NCBI RefSeq assembly: GCF_037126465.1
Contig: NC_088202.1
Span: 126,866,123-126,930,122, forward strand
Direction: 5' to 3'
Length of the DNA: 64,000 nt
DNA from: Ornithodoros turicata
Lineage: Eukaryota; Arthropoda; Arachnida; Ixodida; Argasidae
Numbering within the stretch: the first letter of the stretch is position 1; each line of letters starts with the position of its first letter. The notes beneath the pieces were generated by a model. It saw nothing but the letters and a program-made list of their open reading frames with translations, ran no database searches and was not told the DNA's origin. Position numbers and translations under genes: made by a program. This document shows positions 1-11,467 of the stretch, piece after piece.

Positions 1-182
1 TTATGTGTGCGAAATCTGCAGAAAAATTGTGGAAGCCATACTCTGCTTAAAGGTACTGTAAAGCAGTAGACAAGCATGATATGCCGGTGATGTGACTAGA
101 GAATTTGTTGCTTCTAAATACCATATGCGGAACCATACGACCGACAACGCGCTATAAATATTTTTAATTTACCATGAAAGAT

Positions 183-430
183 GCGGCGTAGCAGAGCCGT
201 ATATTAAAAGGGAGTCCGAAGAGCACCTATATCTGAAGCTCCACCCACTTTTTCAGCTTTCTGACCAATGGAGTCTTGAAATATGGGGCGCTATCAACCA
301 ACCTATCCTCACTATTTGTCCCGTCCCCCTATCCAACATGGGCAGCGCCATTTTGGGTGGCAAGTGGATTGGATGGGATTGAATTGGATACCTCTCGCAA
401 TCTGCAGAACTAGTGGATTTTTTGTGCAAA
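183..430 (+). repeat. MITE-like repeat with shared head box
   Basis: The left 35 bases (gcggcgtagcagagccgtat and onward) match the centre of the palindromic element at 691-1341. The following GC-rich part (agctccacccactttttcag) matches, reversed, the repeat near 1790. It is a degenerate, non-coding repeat of the same modular family. Bases 1-182 show nothing recognisable. Confidence 0.55.
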
Positions 431-690
431 TTTGATGAGCGCCACCTAGGGAGCGTAAGGCACGTCGGGAGTTATCGTCTGCTTCCGTCGCACCGCTGCC
501 GGCAGAACCACCTGCTGGGACACATTCTGTCGTCGGAATGATTTTGAAACAAATCTACATGAATACTAGTTGGAATATAAAAGGCAAGAATGTTTATATC
601 CATGAAATCCAGCAATTAAATATAAGATTGTACAGCACAGTGCCGTTTTTGTTATGATTTCGCTGTGATCGCCGCGATCGCCGTGTTCAC

Positions 691-1341
691 TAGGCCTAAC
701 ATCGGCGACAAAACGTATTATTTTCGATTAGATAGCGACGGATGAGCGTATGTTGAAACTGATTTCCGAGAAACGTATATGAGTATGTGCATTTGCAGCG
801 TAAAATCAGAGTAGTCTGTGAAAAAATTTTGTCACGAAATCCCCGCTTCACTGTGTTTGTTTTCGACGCCATTTTGGGTGGCAGTATGGTGTCATGGCGA
901 CCCGCTTGGTAAAAAGCAAACCAATCAGAGGAGCGAGACTGTGATTGACAGGTCGAGCCTCTTTTTGTGACTCCTCCCAATGGCCAGACTTCCTTTTAAT
1001 ATACGGCTCTGCGGCGTAGCAGTGCCGTGTATGCCAAAGGGAGTCTGGCCATTAGGAGGAGCCTAAAAAAGAGACTCGACCTGTCAATCAAACTTAGGCG
1101 TATTTCATTGGTTACCGTTTTCCATGGGAGCTGCCATGACACCAAATTTTCTCCAAGATGGAGGACGGTGCTTGGAACGGCGAAGCGGAGATTTCGTGAC
1201 AAAAAATTATCACGGACTACTTTAATTTCATACTGTGAGTATATATCCTCATGTACGCATCTGCAAAATCAGCTTCAACTTTCGCTCCGCCATCATTATT
1301 TACGTGAAAATGGGATGTTTCGTCACTAACGTTAGGCCTAG
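691..1341. mobile_element. palindromic foldback MITE
   Basis: Two inverted arms of roughly 325 bp meet near 1018, where a head box (tgcggcgtagcagtgccgtg) occurs in both orientations. The outer ends read actaggcctaac and gttaggcctagt, a perfect 12-bp inverted repeat. The arms share the words ggccagact, gactcgacctgtcaatca and cgccattttgggtgg-like tracts. No transposase ORF is present, so this is a non-autonomous foldback element. The superfamily is unknown. Confidence 0.75.
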
Positions 1342-1639
1342 TTAAGATCGTGATACCAGGAAAATAGCAAGAAGGACGACCTTTATACGTAGGATTTTGC
1401 ATTATATAATTGGATTTTATTTATACATACATCTTTGCTCCTTTTTGATTCAATGTACTTAAATTACGTGATATAAAACTTCATACCGGCTGTCGTCTGC
1501 CACGAAGAAGCGGTTGTACCGCCATCCTGGCCAATCACTTCTGCCAGCAACCATTTCTGCATTTCTGAGCCTTCCCAACATGCCTCTCTCCGTGCAGGTG
1601 GCGTTGATAAAAGTGGGCGCAAAATCCGTCGTTTTGGTC

Positions 1640-1870
1640 TGTCACCAGTGATATCCGTTTCAATCCAAATCCATCAATTTTCTCCAAAATGGTAGCGCCC
1701 AGTAAATAAGGGTGAAGTATAAGTACTGGATGGATGTAACAATAGACAACTGTATTTCGACCTGTGATTGGCTAGATACTTCAAAAAGTGGGTGGAGCCT
1801 CAGGTATAGGCAGGTCCCATTAATGGCCAGACTCCCTTTGGCATACACGGCACTGCGGCGTAGTGGAGCG
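1640..1870 (-). repeat. partial copy of the 0.2-1.3 kb MITE family
   Basis: The right end (ggccagactccctttggcat, then acacggcactgcggcg) is the head box of the palindrome at 691-1341 in reverse. The left part (aagtgggtggagcctcaggt) matches the repeat at 183-430. It is non-coding. Nothing recognisable is seen from 1871 to 2962. Confidence 0.6.
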
Positions 1871-2962
1871 GTGCGACGCCTGTTGTCAAACAACCCCCTG
1901 TACAGCGGGCAACACTGAAAATTGGTATTACACACTATGACATCGGAACTTCGTTATTTTAGTAACCATATTATTAGTTTTCCTGTTTACCTATGCATTC
2001 TGAAACACCTGTTAACAGCTTCACCTGTTAACCCCTGTTTTTGCGAAGTAACCTAGTGCTGGCCGCTGTTCGATGGGGGCTCTCCCTACTTCTCTGCTGC
2101 GCCTGCGCGCTCCTTTTGTTCGCGGCCTCTTTCGAACGAACAAACTCTCTCTGTGAACCTCTGTGAACAAACAAGTCTCTACGCTGTCTGGCTTCTTGAA
2201 CGTCTGACACATTTTTTTCAACGGCTCAGCATTTCATTTCAGTTCGCTTATCCGTTTATCCTCAGATGTGGATCGTTGTGTGGATTGCAGGGGCGGATTT
2301 TATGGTGGATTGTGGCGGATTGTTATGTCGGGCCCAGTGTTATGCGCATGCAATGTGGTTGCCGCCGTATGTGTCAGAAGTACGGATTAAATTTCGAATA
2401 CCTAGTACAGTGTTGCCCGTAATCTTTAATTGTAATTTTCTAATTAACTGCACCGTCGATTGGAATGAAACTTGCACAGTTTTTGTCCTGGTGGCTTGAA
2501 CTATCGAATAGCCACACTAAATGACATTTGATCGGTGCTGCTTTACAGTACATTTAAAAAATAAACGGAGCAACGAAAACGTCGGCCTCCGTGCATCAGA
2601 ATAGGGCAACAAGGTGGACGTAGGAGAGTTGTGTTCAAGTACCGCTAGGGGAGCTATCGGTGCATAAATCGAAATGATGTCCTACATGGATGCTCATCGG
2701 CAGTACCCCTAGCGGTGCCTGCAGTCTCCTGAGACTGAAATGCACAACCATGCAACGTGATGACCGCCCTATTTTAATGCATGGAAGCCCATGTTTTCGC
2801 GCTCTGTTAATTTTTTTAGGCTGAGTATGGCTTCCAGGATTTTTTGTAGCTTTCGCACGCATAAATACGCCATCGTACACCACCGGAAGTTCCTCGGGTA
2901 AGTAGACAACGAGTTACATGTAAAAATGCGGGTCACGTTTTTCTGCACACACCCCGTATATA

Positions 2963-3858
2963 CAGGGTGTCCCAGCTAACTGTGAACTTATTTTTTATGA
3001 ATATATATACCACTTTTTCCAAGATGATTTAGCACAATATGGCATGTGCTAAAGGGCACTCCGTAGGAGGGCATTAGCAAAGTCCAAAGGCAATGTCTTA
3101 ATTAACTTTCATTAATTAACTTTTTAATTATAAAAGCTACAAACTTGTCCCAATGAGAACATCTGTTCCTTTCGGTCACCTGATATCGTAGCCGTTTTCA
3201 GAACAAAAATCCGTTCCATAGATCGCCCGCAAAAAAATAGTGAAGGAACGCCATTTTTTTTCTTTATTTTGTTCATTGCGCATCTTCGCAGACGCGTATT
3301 TCCTTCATTCCCAACGTGAGAGGGGAAAGGAGTACAGTGCCGCCTCGTGCGTCGAAGATGAGCTTTAACTTGCGGAAACAAAACAAAAACAAATGTATCG
3401 GGTGACTCTATCGGAACTGGCCTTATCTTGGGTTGCATTTTCTGTTTCCTTTTAATCTTTTTCCAGGACGCGAGAGTCGATAGTGTGCTCTTTCTCCCTC
3501 TCACTTTGGGGGTGAAGGAAAGACTCATCTTCTAAGAAGCGCAATGAACAAAATAAAGAAAAAAATGGCGTTCCTTTACTAATTTTTTGCGGGCGATCTA
3601 TCGAACGGATTTTTGTTCTGAAAACGGCTACGATATCAGGTGACCGAAAGGAACAGATGTCCCCATTGGGACAACTTTGTAGCTTTTATAATTAAAACGT
3701 TAATTAATGAAAGTTAATTAAGACATTGCCTTTGGACTTTGCTAATGCCCTCCTAGGGAGTGCCCTTCAGCATATGCTATATTGCAATTGATTTCATCTT
3801 GGAAAAAGTGTTATATATATTTTTTAAAGATATGTTCACAGTTAGCTGGGACACCCTG
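2963..3858. mobile_element. foldback element, CAGGGTGTCCCAGCTAAC ends
   Basis: The element starts cagggtgtcccagctaac and ends gttagctgggacaccctg, within TATA-rich flanks. Inverted arms of about 330 bp are easily followed; for example the left aaaatccgttccatagatcg mirrors the right cgatctatcgaacggatttt. The loop of about 240 bp is unique. Short ORFs inside are by-products of the arms. This is a non-autonomous DNA transposon or foldback element that would form a very long hairpin if transcribed. Confidence 0.85.
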
Positions 3859-4924
3859 TATATATATAGAGAGAGAAATATCACGCCCATGTTTCAAATC
3901 GTACCATTCAAACTAATTTAGTTCACACAACGCTAACGTTTAGAAGAAACAGGCAATGAAAGCAGAACTGTGTTTGTCGGCAACGAATCGAATCCCGAGG
4001 AGGCAAAGATTGGCGGCATCCAATGCGACAGCTGGAGAAGCGCGCGCATGCCTATCGCGTGAGTGTGGATTTGGAAAGGGGCCGATCGTGGTGCTCCGTA
4101 TATTCCGGCATGATGCGCACTGCTGCATTTTCCAATATCTATTCACTTAAATGTAGCCCACTACATTTATCTGCACGTGCCTTCGGACAGTCTACTTCAC
4201 AACGCGCAGACCGGGGCTATCTGCATGGCGTGGCACGCGCGTGCACCCGCAGCATAGAAGATGGATGCTGCGCTGCACGATTCGTCGGAGTCGTCGACTT
4301 TTTTACTGAGGTTTCAGTGATTCAATAATTTAGTTGCCGATTGTGTAGCGTAGTATTCTGCAGGGGAGTTACTGACGTACAAAATTTACATTTACCAGCA
4401 ACGGTAACGCCATCAGGAATGCTAGTTCAAGAAACATTGCCCCGAACAAATGCGGACTTTCGTTAAGAAAAAAGATATATATTCAGTAAAATAAAATATT
4501 ACTTCACAGCACTTAGATTCTGGTAATGTCTTCTAGTTGTGGATGCTATATATGCTATATATATGGATGCTATATATATGTGGATGCATGTCAGTGAGCA
4601 AAAAAAAAAAAAAAAAAAGACTCTGATCATCATATGTATGGACATTATTTAAATTATCTACGTACCTCAGTCAGACTGCCTTCATCTGACTGATCTTTTG
4701 TTACAGTATATGGGCATACAACTCGCATAGCATGAAAGACTACATACTATCCATTTGGTCATAATATAATTGGACAAAGTTAATGTGGCCCATTCATGCA
4801 TAGTTTCTGAAGGTTGTTGCAGAGTCCAGTTTTATTACATCAGTATGATCATTTGCAAACAGATTGTACTTGCTGCTTCACACACGTGTGATGGAAAGTA
4901 AGAGAATAAGGAATTTCCTTCATG
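3859..4924. other. no gene recognised
   Basis: This stretch holds only short chance ORFs, an AT-rich stretch with tatatat tracts near 4545-4580 and an 18-base poly(A) run near 4600. No conserved motif was seen. Confidence 0.6.
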
Positions 4925-6120
4925 TATGAGGATCATCCAACAAAAGTTCCCCTGCTGCGAACAAAGTAATAAATCTATAGCATAACATTGAAAAAAATTA
5001 TGTACAGATTAAAGCTCAACGTTACTCCCTAATATAGTCACCTTATTTAGCTGTACATTTTTGATACTGTGATACCAAGTATTCAATACGTTTCCTGTGC
5101 CATGCTGTGTCCTGTTTACAAAGTGAGGCATTCACTTTGCATTTCACCTGATCAATTTGTGTTTCATGATCACTTGTGAATTGGTGACTGCCGAGGGGCG
5201 CTTTGAGAGGAAGATGGAACAGCAAATTGGGCAAATTTTCATTGAAGTACGAATCATCACTTTGAGCACGAGGAGAACGAAGTATACAGGAAGCTCACGA
5301 AAAGGAAAATCACGTTTGTGAGTCTCCTGTATATACTTCATTCTCCTCATGCTCAAGGTGATGCTTCCTACTTCTGCGTTGCACCAGCTCACTTGTGTAC
5401 TTTTTCTCTCTTTGGCAAACTTCCAGATGAATTTCTGTAACTCTGTAACTAATCCCGAGTCTTCGAAGACGAGTGCAGACAGCGTTGACGTGGTACGCTA
5501 CACCCTTCCAAGTCCTTTGCTTTTTTGTTTCATTGTAGTTTGAAGCTTACCCAGGATCTCGCAGTACATCTACATCAGTACATCTGCATTTACTGTGATT
5601 GTGCGTGTGAGGTAATCTACAAGTTGCACACAACGATAGTCCTAAAACACTGTCGGCATAGCCTTTCCAGACGAAAACACGAGTTTGACCTCCTTCAGAA
5701 TGCTTTCACCGGGCATCCACCATGACTTCCTATGGTATTTTGTCTCAGCACATGCATAATGCATCTACGTTTCATTAATAATAATGGTTCCAAGAAATTC
5801 GTTTTGACCGTCTTGATACCATTGAAGGAAAATTCAAGCTGCATTCATTCGTTGCTCTTTACGAACGTTACCGAGCAAATGTGGCCCCATCTCGCATAAC
5901 TTTCGTTGACCAAGCTGAAGGAAATTTGTTCCCATGAGTATCAGAGTGCAGTACCAGTGACCCGCCAGTCTCCGTTAACAATTCTCGGAATTTCAGTAAA
6001 GAAACGTTGTTTCGTGGTGTTATAGCTGATCTCCCACTGTACTGTTCATTGTGCAGATTTTCACGACCCTGTATAGAGGACACACCATTTCAATGCCTGT
6101 AAAGTGTTTTGTATAAACAG
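4925..6120 (-). pseudogene. dead mariner-family transposase
   Basis: Read on the minus strand, successive frames resemble mariner transposase from N- to C-terminus. A GRENLHNEQYSGRSA-like linker lies near 6060, then FLQWYQ and NEFLG-type text near 5850, then FSSGKAMPTVF and VDYLTR near 5650. The C-terminal LPLKAPLGSHQFTSDHETQ and KQDTAWHR text lies near 5060-5210. Several stops and frame shifts interrupt it, and the first catalytic Asp motif reads NET-stop instead of DETW. It is old and inactive. The right-hand flank near 4930 (catccaacaaaagttcccct) may be the 3' terminal region. A short internal palindrome at 5255-5365 is reported separately. Confidence 0.75.
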
Positions 6121-6529
6121 GTGTTAACTGTCAGTGGATATTCTCTAAAGCACTCTTTTTTCTTTAACGAAAAGTAGGATAGCTCTTACTTACTAGGATA
6201 GTCAGACGTACTCGGAAATGTTACATCCATACTTGAATGCCTGACACATAGGTGAACGGCACTCCATTAACCAACATCTGCAGTGCTGGTATGTCACACC
6301 CAACTACTACACCATTCAGTTTGTCCTAGTGGTGTTTCCTTTGAATAACAAATATCGGGAAACTTATTTATGGATGACCCTCCTAATTCCAGTTCTCTTT
6401 CTGCATTTGGCTACATTTTTTAGATTTCTTGTGGTGACTCTTGTGGACAGATACCAGCACGAAGACTTAAGAATAATTGGGGTTTACATTGCGAGACAAC
6501 TGAGATCATGAGCGACGCCACAGCAGTCG
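6121..6529. other. no gene recognised
   Basis: A short open frame near 6329-6511 encodes a hydrophobic stretch but shows no family resemblance or splice context. Nothing else is supported. Confidence 0.5.
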
Positions 6530-6745
6530 GTATGTGGATTGCCCACCTGAGTGTCCTTAAATGTGCAATAAAAGCTCACCATACAACACACCGTATTTAA
6601 TGTCCCTTGCGGAAGATGGCATGTCTAAGCAACTTGTATCTTGGCACTAAGTTGCTGGTGTTTTTGGCCGGGTTCGAACTGGCGATCTCAGGATCAGAAG
6701 GCGAACACACTACAGGCTCAGCCACCAAGGCCGGTTCACGGACAA
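6530..6745 (-). repeat. tRNA-derived SINE
   Basis: On the minus strand a tRNA-like head carries an A-box-like ttggtggctgagcctgtagt and a B-box agttcgaacccggcc, about 35 bases apart. A non-tRNA body follows (caagttgcttagacatgcca). This is the pol III promoter architecture of tRNA SINEs. It is not a functional tRNA, because no cloverleaf stems close around it. Confidence 0.7.
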
Positions 6746-6964
6746 CTTGAACAACACAGTTATGTTAACTTTGCCATCAAGTAATTCAGTTTCCTGCATA
6801 TGTTTTGTAACAATTGAACTTCAGACTTGTAAGTCTGAAGGTTAAGTTTAGAACCACCTCTTATAATTTAGTGACTCAATTTGATGTGTGAGTGTGTTCA
6901 CACCTCTTAAAAACCTAATCAGACAAAACCTTGATGATTTCTAATATGTGGTATATACAAGGCC

Positions 6965-7146
6965 AGCTACAAGACGTCTACAATTAGACGTCAATTACTA
7001 AATGTCTACCAGATGTCTTGTAAATCACTAATTTTAGACATCTAAGTAATGGTAAGACTTTTAGACGTATAGTCAACGTCTATATAGTATGGGCACTATC
7101 CCTAAAGTCTAGGGTTAGAACAGGTCTGGATGTCTTGTAGACTACC
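6965..7146. repeat. AGACGTCT-word repeat cluster
   Basis: At least eight copies of agacgtct, agacatct, agatgtct or close variants occur in both orientations within 180 bases, ending exactly where the Gypsy gag relic begins. The pattern resembles the subterminal repeats of a DNA transposon, but clear terminal repeats were not found. Confidence 0.5.
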
Positions 7147-9190
7147 ATGTGTTCCCTGGGCAGCTTCGATGAGCCCTTGCTCAAGGAGCTCCTGTTGCAG
7201 CGACTCCCACCAGCTGTGGTGATGCTATACTCAACAGCCACCACTCTTCCCATCGTCCAACTTGCGGAGCATACGATAAGATCATGGAGGTGGCAGTTCC
7301 GACTATCTCAACCGTCCAGCTTTCCGAAACTCACACGCCGTCCTCCGGTCGTGCCCCATGCCCACTTCCCTCTGCACCAGCGGAAGATCACAAAAGCGGC
7401 CGTCGTACCGCCCTTAAAGAGCTGCAGGACGACGTGTGGAACATAACGTCCCTGCTGGCGTCCGCCTTGCAACGTGTGCAGTCCAACGCAGATGGCCGCG
7501 GCGTCACGCGTCGCCGACGTCAGTCAATATCTCCCCACGGACCCGTCGTTCCTCGCCGGCGCCTGAAGAGAATCTGACGGAGTTCTGTTGGTTTCCCTGG
7601 CAGTTCGGCGCAAGAGCTCGAAGATGTCAGTCACCTTGACCCTGGCCGGGAAACCATCCCGGGGGTCGCTAACGGCGGCGTGCGCATCCTCATCAACCCT
7701 CAGCAGCGCCAGCCACCTTCTTTACGTCTCAAATAGAACATCCCGATGCCGTTTCTTGTTCGACACCGGAGCAGAAGTTAGTTTAATCCCTGCTACTCGA
7801 ACGGAACTGTTACGACAACCCGTCTACCACCTCGCAGCTACAAACGGCACCGGCATTCCTGTTTACGGTGAACGTTCGGTGACGTTGTCTCTTGCACTTC
7901 GACGCTCCTTACCGTGGGTGTTCAAAACTGCTGCAATTGAACACAACATACTCGGCGCGGATTTTCTGCACCACTTTGGTTTGATCGTCGATCTCGGTCG
8001 CAAAGCCATCGGTGACTCGAAGGCAAACTTGCGTACTCCAGGACGTTCCCCCATTGTCAGTCAGCCTCCTCCAGCCATCACTATTTCCTCACTCCAGTCG
8101 CCTTTTTCTGCTGTCCTAAGCGAATTTCTGTCTTTGACTAAGCCTCCAGATTCGACCCAGCCAGTACGCCATGATGTGGTTCATCACGTTCAAACAACTG
8201 GTCCCCCCGTACACTTTCGCTCACGTTGGCTTGCGCCCGAAAAGTTTAGGATCGCTCAAGCTGAGTTCCAACACATGCTTGACATTGGTATTGCGAGACG
8301 TCTCAAAGTGACTGGGCTGGCTTCACATGTGGCCCCTAAGGAAACGGGTGATTGGAAACCTTGTGGGGACTACAGGGTACTCAGTGTGGTCACCAAACCA
8401 GATCAATATTCATTACCCAATATTCAGGACTTCACCATGAATTTGGCCGGTGCTCGTGTGTTCAGTAAGATGGATCTAGTGAAAGCATACTACCAGATTC
8501 CGATGGCTGCCGAAGACGTTCCCAAGACTGCCATCACAACGAATTTTGGATTGTCTGAATTTCTGAGGATGCCTCTCGGTTTGAAGAATGCTGCGCAGAC
8601 GCTCCCAAGATTCGTCGACTCTGTCTTGCGGGGCTTGTCGTTTGCTTTTGCATATCTGGATGATAGCTTTGTTGCCAGCGAAACTGAGGAGCAGCAAGCG
8701 CACCACCTCCGCCAGGTTTTCGCACGATTGCAACAGCACTGCATTGTTATCAACGCCCAGAAGTGCGAATTCGGCAAGCTTTCGCTGGAGTTCCTTGGGC
8801 ATCAGATCTCCGCCGACGGAATCTTCCTCCTCCACAAAATGTTCAGGTGATAAAAGAGTTTCCTCTGCAAACCTCTGTCTGCCAGCTACGTCGTTTCCTT
8901 GGGCTCATCAACTTTTATAGACGTTTTGTTCCGTCCTGTGTGATACTTCTTCGACCCCACAAAGAATTGCTGAAGACCAAACCAGCTACTTCACCCGCGG
9001 CACCCTTATCCTGGAAGGAAGACCTGCGAGCCGCCTTCGACTCCGTCAAAGACACTCCGGCTTCAGCTACAGTGCTTAGTCACCCCCGGCACAACCCTCC
9101 CACGTCCCTCGTTGCTGACGCCTCGGATAACCCTGTTGGCGCGGCTCTACAAGCAACAGGTCGATGGCTCCCATGTGCCATCCATGTTAT
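7147..9190 (+). pseudogene. Ty3/Gypsy gag-pol relic
   Basis: The fragment begins inside gag (FDEPLLKELLLQRLPPAVV), shifts frame near 7280 into text such as VAVPTISTVQ, and shifts again near 7590. The longest open part (about 7588-8850) holds an aspartic protease (LFDTGAEVSLIP), then reverse transcriptase with KPCGDYR, FSKMDLVKAYYQIP, FLRMPLGLKNA and the catalytic box read as YLDD. After another shift near 8835 come FLGLINFYRRFVPS and an RNase H start (VADASDNPVGAAL). Integrase, both LTRs and the N-terminal gag are missing. It is truncated at both ends, frame-shifted and inactive. Confidence 0.9.
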
Positions 9191-9196
9191 TCCTAC

Positions 9197-9305
9197 TTTA
9201 TACTGTCCAACCAACCTGCCAGGGCTTGCCGTTCGCCGCCCTCTCTGGCGAATGCGCCAGGGGCGGCTGCCCTTCTCGCACCCCCGTCGCTACGGCTCTG
9301 TTCAA
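9197..9305 (+). repeat. short GC-rich dispersed repeat, copy 1
   Basis: The words actgtccaaccaacctgcca, ggcggctgcc and cgtcgctacggctctgtt recur at 22375-22475 and in part at 25203-25262, in the same orientation. It cuts off the RNase H reading of the Gypsy relic. It contains an imperfect palindrome around cgccctctctggcg. Confidence 0.7.
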
Positions 9306-9307
9306 CA

Positions 9308-9755
9308 CTCTACTAGAACATTCTCAAAGCCACTTCACATTGTTCCTGACTCCTCACGTATTTTACAATCACGTACGTAAAACTTGGTGAGAGGGATAGG
9401 GATTCGGAGAAGGAGTTTGTCGACAACATCCTCTACCTCCACAAAAACTTGATAGTGTAACGATAACGCGCTTGCAGGCGTGCGTTCTGGATTTAATTTG
9501 ATCTCGCGCTATTGCGAATTTTAACTGCCAGCTTGTGGCCTTGTCTTCTGTTCTTATAAATTTCCTTATAAATTTGTTTGATAAGCACTAGAAACGCGTG
9601 CGTCACGTCTGGAAATACTAGGCAAGGCGGTACTCGCTGAGTCACCGGGCCGGGTCGGGCCGCATAAAAACATGAAGGTGCGGGCCCAGCCCGGGCCATT
9701 TTTCGATGCGCCCGGGCCGGGTCGGGCCCGGAAAAGCGGCCCGTTCAGGGCTCTA
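9308..9755 (+). repeat. SINE-like repeat plus GC-rich tail
   Basis: About 400 bases match 46237-46660 in the same orientation (agaacattctcaaagccact; acgcgtgcgtcacgtctgga). The A-box-like tagtgtaacgataacgcgct suggests tRNA origin, and the B box is degenerate. It ends in a GGGCCGGG-rich block (9650-9740) related to blocks at 46000-46130 and 46575-46650. Confidence 0.65.
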
Positions 9756-9756
9756 G

Positions 9757-10660
9757 TCTGCATCGCTTGTTCACGTTCTGGCGTCCATATGAGCAGAGCA
9801 TCCTTGCAAGTTAGTTCAGTCAGTGGTCGTGCTGTCTTGGCGAAGTCTTGGATGTACTTTCGATAATGCGATGCGAACCTCAATAAGGAGCATACCAGGG
9901 ATTTCCCTACACCCCCTCCCAGGGGGGGGGGGGTGTACACCCTCCCTGGATTTTTGCAACACCCCCCCTGAAATTGCTCAGGTGACCCCACGCAGCTCGG
10001 CCATGTAGTGAGTCCGGCGCAGCGAATTACATCCAGTACTGTCAAGCTTGGGCTGTATGACCACAGTCATGCAGATGATCGTACCATGCATTTGTCCAAA
10101 ATCATTTGAAAGTAACTGTTAAATGCATATATTGCGCACATATACGAGCAAAAATGCGTGCGGGCACGCACAGTCAATGTGGATCATCAAGAACCATTTG
10201 CGCCCAACTCAGTCAAGCGAGCTGTTCTGCTTTTTTTCGTCTAAGGTTTCCTCCATTGGTTGCTAGGTACTCATTGAGCTTCGTGAGACAGGGTGCTAGT
10301 CTTTTTCCTTTGTCGGTCATGCGATTATGCATTATGTTAAAATGCCGTTCATAATGAATCTGTATTCTAATGTACTGTGTTCTAACGTAATAACATGTAC
10401 AAATAAAACGGGAAAGTTGTGCAGATGTCACCATTGTGCCACAATTCCTTCTGTGTCTAAGGAAACTTCCGTAAGTGGAATCTTCACCAAGTATACCCCC
10501 CCCCCCCCTTGAAAGGTCGGCACCCCCCCCCAGCAGTGAATTTCTGGGGAAATCACTGGAGCATACTTATCTCTTTGATTGGGGTGTTTCGTAGTTCATG
10601 ACAGCTTAAGTTCTTTTCGGATCCGCAGCTGTACCATCAAGTGATCCCATGACTTCAGGC
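9757..10660 (-). pseudogene. Ty3/Gypsy RT-RNase H fragment, split by a hAT MITE
   Basis: On the minus strand, 10660 to 10567 reads like the RT C-terminus (ADPKRT, stop, AVMNYETPQS). Beyond the insertion, 9895 to 9757 continues with ASHYRKYIQDFAKTARPLTE and LIWTPEREQAM, the usual Gypsy RNase H linker. A stop codon and a frame shift are visible. The fragment is in the opposite orientation to the 7.1-9.2 kb Gypsy relic and is a different family. Confidence 0.8.
9896..10558. mobile_element. hAT-type MITE with 8-bp TSD
   Basis: The ends read cagggatttccc and ggggaaatcactg, which are imperfect inverted repeats. They are flanked by a perfect 8-base direct repeat gagcatac at 9888-9895 and 10559-10566. 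CAG-type ends plus an 8-bp duplication are diagnostic of hAT insertion. G- and C-homopolymer tracts lie just inside each end. There is no transposase. It interrupts the Gypsy fragment and is therefore younger. Confidence 0.9.
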
Positions 10661-11072
10661 AGAGTCAGGCAGAATGGTCCAGTTGACCTCTCAGATTTTT
10701 TTAGTTCCAATATGTATTGAAGCCTAGTGCTTAAGATGTAGAAGAGGAAATAGCTGAAAATATCTTATAGTTGTTAAAAAAATAATGTCCACGACTGACC
10801 ATTTCAAACACTGTGCTTCCTCGCAATTTTCAGGCTTTGTATCCATTCTTCAGACTTATTGTGTCTAGTGCTAGATACAATAATTCCGAAGAATGTTATT
10901 GATGATGCAAGGAAGGCGCACTTCTTGATATCTACACGTAATCCATGGCTTTTGATTGTTCATAGCGTCTTGTCAAGAAGGTCTGTATGTTCCTGTACGT
11001 CATCTGTGTACATGCATACATCATCAATATCCGTGATGTACGAAATACTAATAATAAGTATTTTAAATAAGT
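10567..11072. other. mostly unassigned
   Basis: The first 100 bases belong to the minus-strand Gypsy fragment. The rest contains weak open frames without recognisable motifs. Confidence 0.4.
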
Positions 11073-11305
11073 TATGAGGGGTGTTCAAGTCAAACCGGGA
11101 CTTTCTGTCTCCTGAGTGTACAAATGGCTTGCACTACTTCTTTTTCGTCATTTTCACACGCGATAGGCCTCCGCGTTCACCACGTGGTGGTCCAAAGTTT
11201 GTGCAAAACAGAAGACACGTGCTGGACAAGATGGCTGACAACGAGGTGAGCGCGGACATCGAACAGCGAATTGTCATGAAGTTTCTCGTGAATGAAGGCG
11301 TAAAG

Positions 11306-11435
11306 TGTTAGAAGAAGTCGACATGCTAACCTCGTTGCGTGCGCACCCATTCTGGCGCACCTGCCCCACTTTCGTAATAAACCCGTCCCGTGCACACGCA
11401 CTGTTGCTGCCTCCCAGGTTTACTGCTTTCTCACA
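11306..11435 (+). repeat. Copia 5' LTR
   Basis: It starts TGTTAGAAG and ends CTCACA, giving TG...CA ends. It contains aataaa near 11374, a likely polyadenylation signal. At 130 bp it is short for a Copia LTR. Confidence 0.95.
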
Positions 11436-11452
11436 GGTTATGGGCCCAGAAC
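11436..11452 (+). promoter_or_regulatory. primer-binding site
   Basis: The sequence ggttatgggcccagaac directly abuts the 5' LTR. Drosophila copia uses a half-molecule of initiator tRNA-Met with a very similar ggttatgggcccag site, so internal tRNA-iMet priming is inferred here. Confidence 0.8.
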
Positions 11453-11467
11453 ACTAGAACTGTGGAT

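Noticed and set aside
3124..3528. 134-codon minus-strand ORF
   Set aside because: It lies inside one arm and the loop of the foldback element at 2963-3858. The mirrored arm has a similar chance frame and no protein family is recognised.
10213..10434. 73-codon minus-strand ORF inside the hAT MITE as residual transposase
   Set aside because: No hAT transposase motif is present and the element is only 663 bp. It was judged a chance frame.
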